From contig NZ_JACSQA010000012.1 of assembly GCF_014836845.1 (NCBI RefSeq), positions 1-64,000 of the forward strand: a stretch of DNA of 64,000 bases. Reading direction: 5' to 3'. Below the pieces are notes generated by a model. The model did not search any database, had not been told where the DNA came from, and saw only the letters and a list, made by a program, of their open reading frames with translations. Below, in pieces: positions 62,610 to 64,000 of the stretch. The translations under genes and the position numbers were made by a program. Position 1 is the first letter of the stretch. Every line of letters starts with the position of its first letter. This stretch comes from Ureibacillus galli. Its GTDB lineage: Bacteria; Bacillota; Bacilli; Bacillales_A; Planococcaceae.

Positions 62610-64000
62610 TTATCTATTTAATAAACTTCCAACATATCTTAATAATTCGTTTGCAGAGTTAGAATCATAGCCATGTTCATCTATGAGTCTTGCAACGACT
62701 TCATTTATTTTTTTCAATTGGGACTCATCCGGTGTTTTAGATGAAGTAGTAATTTTCACAACGTCTTTTAAATCAGCAAATAGTTTTTTCTGGATCGCTT
62801 CTCGCAATCTTTCGTGGGAATTGTAATCAAATCGTTTCCCTTTACGAGCAAAAGCAGAAAGTCGAATTAAAATCTCTTCTCGGAAAGCCCGTTTTGCATT
62901 TTCAGAAACACCAATTTGTTCTTCGATGGAACGCATAAGTTTTTCATCTGGATTCATCTCTTCACCGGTAATTGGATCGCGAAGTTTATTTTTATTACAA
63001 AATGCCTCTACATTATCCAAATAATTATTCATTAATGTTTTCGCAGATTCTTCATAGGAATAGACAAATGCCTTTTGCACTTCATTCTTCGCAATTTCAT
63101 CGTATTCTCTTCGGGCAATGGCAATGTAATTCATATATTTTTCCCGGTCTTCTTCAGAAATCGATGCATGTTGATCTAAACCGTCTTTCAAAGATCGTAA
63201 AACATCTAACGCATTAATCGAAGGTACTTCCTTTCGGATAATAGCAGAAGAAATTCGATTAATAATATAACGAGGGTCTATTCCGTTCATACCTTCATTT
63301 GGATATTCCTTCTTCAGTTCCTCTACATCAACGGAGTTAAATCCTTCAACACTTTCTCCATCATACAAGCGCATTTTTTTCACAAGGTCGATACCTTGTT
63401 TTTTCGGAATCTCTAATCTCGTTAAAACAGAGAAAATCGCTGCTGCTCGTAATGCATGGGGCGCGATATGAACATGAGACATATCACTTTCTCGAATCAT
63501 TTTTTCGTATATGCGCTCTTCCTCTGACACTTTTAAATTATACGGAATCGGCATGACAATTATTCTTGAATGTAATGCCTCGTTCTTTTTATTGGAAATG
63601 AAAGTACGATATTCTGTTTCATTTGTATGGGCTACAATGAGCTCGTCTGCACTAATGAGCGCAAAACGTCCTGCCTTGAAATTTCCTTCTTGTGTTAAAG
63701 ATAATAAATGCCATAAAAACTTCTCATCTAATTTCAGCATTTCTTGGAATTCCATCATTCCACGATTTGCTTTATTAAGCTCCCCATCAAAACGATAAGC
63801 CCGTGGATCTGATTCAGAACCATATTCTGCTATAGTCGAAAAATCGATACTTCCAGTTAAATCCGCAATATCCTGTGACTTCGGATCTGACGGTGTAAAT
63901 GTTCCGATACCAACCCGTTTATCTTCGGAGAAAAAGATACGCTCAACCATGACATCTTCAATACGACCACCATATTCTTGTTGTAGACGCATTGTATTTA
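62610..64000 (-). CDS. prkA: PrkA, serine kinase/AAA protein (3' part)
   Basis: About 462 C-terminal residues; the frame is open to the window edge, so roughly the first 170 residues of the 631-residue family are missing. MRLQQEYGGRIEDVMVERIF, IVAHTNETEYRTFISNKKNE, MPIPYNLKVSEEERIYEKMI and EILIRLSAFARKGKRFDYNS are typical of PrkA. The Walker A lies outside the window. PrkA is an AAA ATPase with a kinase-like C-terminal part; it acts in sporulation in Bacillus. It is followed by yhbH. Confidence 0.95.
   Translation of the reverse strand, partial: NTMRLQQEYGGRIEDVMVERIFFSEDKRVGIGTFTPSDPKSQDIADLTGSIDFSTIAEYGSESDPRAYRFDGELNKANRGMMEFQEMLKLDEKFLWHLLSLTQEGNFKAGRFALISADELIVAHTNETEYRTFISNKKNEALHSRIIVMPIPYNLKVSEEERIYEKMIRESDMSHVHIAPHALRAAAIFSVLTRLEIPKKQGIDLVKKMRLYDGESVEGFNSVDVEELKKEYPNEGMNGIDPRYIINRISSAIIRKEVPSINALDVLRSLKDGLDQHASISEEDREKYMNYIAIARREYDEIAKNEVQKAFVYSYEESAKTLMNNYLDNVEAFCNKNKLRDPITGEEMNPDEKLMRSIEEQIGVSENAKRAFREEILIRLSAFARKGKRFDYNSHERLREAIQKKLFADLKDVVKITTSSKTPDESQLKKINEVVARLIDEHGYDSNSANELLRYVGSLLNR

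Overview
The window looks like a chromosomal segment of a low-GC, endospore-forming member of the Bacillales, most likely Lysinibacillus/Ureibacillus-like (Planococcaceae/Caryophanaceae). Evidence for spores: a repeat-rich gamma-type SASP, SpoVR, a YhbH-type VWA protein and PrkA. Evidence for the family: an aspartate racemase overlapping an ATP-grasp ligase of the D-aspartate ligase type. This is the gene pair expected for a Lys-D-Asp peptidoglycan cross-bridge, known in L. sphaericus and relatives. The genus is an inference.

Layout. 1-180: end of an apparent IS3-family element abutting a motA start. 577-5150: housekeeping genes (small membrane protein, beta-carbonic anhydrase-like protein, GNAT, TspO-like protein, MapB-type methionine aminopeptidase, thiT under a TPP riboswitch). 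5261-11131: eight tandem lipoprotein genes without a partner gene, all on the minus strand. 11326-18088: sbcC-sbcD, an M29 aminopeptidase and a DEAD-box helicase. 18288-40709: a minus-strand type VII secretion (T7SS) locus of about 22 kb. 40945-49647: aspartate racemase/ligase, an acyl-CoA catabolic trio, a UPF0489-like protein and a DUF2252 protein. 49749-50730: SASP genes. 51026-59807: YitT-like protein, a frameshifted EamA transporter, L,D-transpeptidase, DUF421 protein, RNase J, catalase and an SDR. 59850-64000: spoVR, yhbH and prkA (cut by the window edge).

The T7SS locus is the most unusual part. In transcription order it encodes an EssC ATPase, a YukD/EsaB-like protein, two WXG100 proteins, lipoprotein plus lipase cassette 2, a decayed lipoprotein remnant, lipoprotein plus lipase cassette 1, three small helical/WXG-like proteins, and a zinc-ribbon/FHA protein. 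These are followed by a PP2C phosphatase, a membrane Ser/Thr kinase with an extracytoplasmic helical region, a membrane protein rich in TTVL motifs, a ~2200-residue Ig-like surface protein anchored at both ends, and a small zinc-ribbon membrane protein. No EsaA, EssA or EssB gene of the ordinary Firmicutes type is seen in the locus. A kinase/phosphatase/FHA module and the giant surface protein stand where they would be expected. Repeated ETTVLG-type motifs in the FHA protein and in the membrane protein look like phosphothreonine sites that would connect the kinase, phosphatase and FHA domains.

Both lipases have an N-terminal GxSxG hydrolase domain and a shared C-terminal helical domain, the reverse order of LXG toxins, as in the S. 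aureus T7SS lipase TslA. Each is translationally coupled to an upstream lipoprotein. Close paralogues of these two lipoproteins occur in the 5-11 kb array, which therefore looks like a store of orphan immunity genes 20-25 kb from the effectors. Near-identical DNA shared by 8.2-8.9 kb and 31.9-32.7 kb points to recent duplication or gene conversion.
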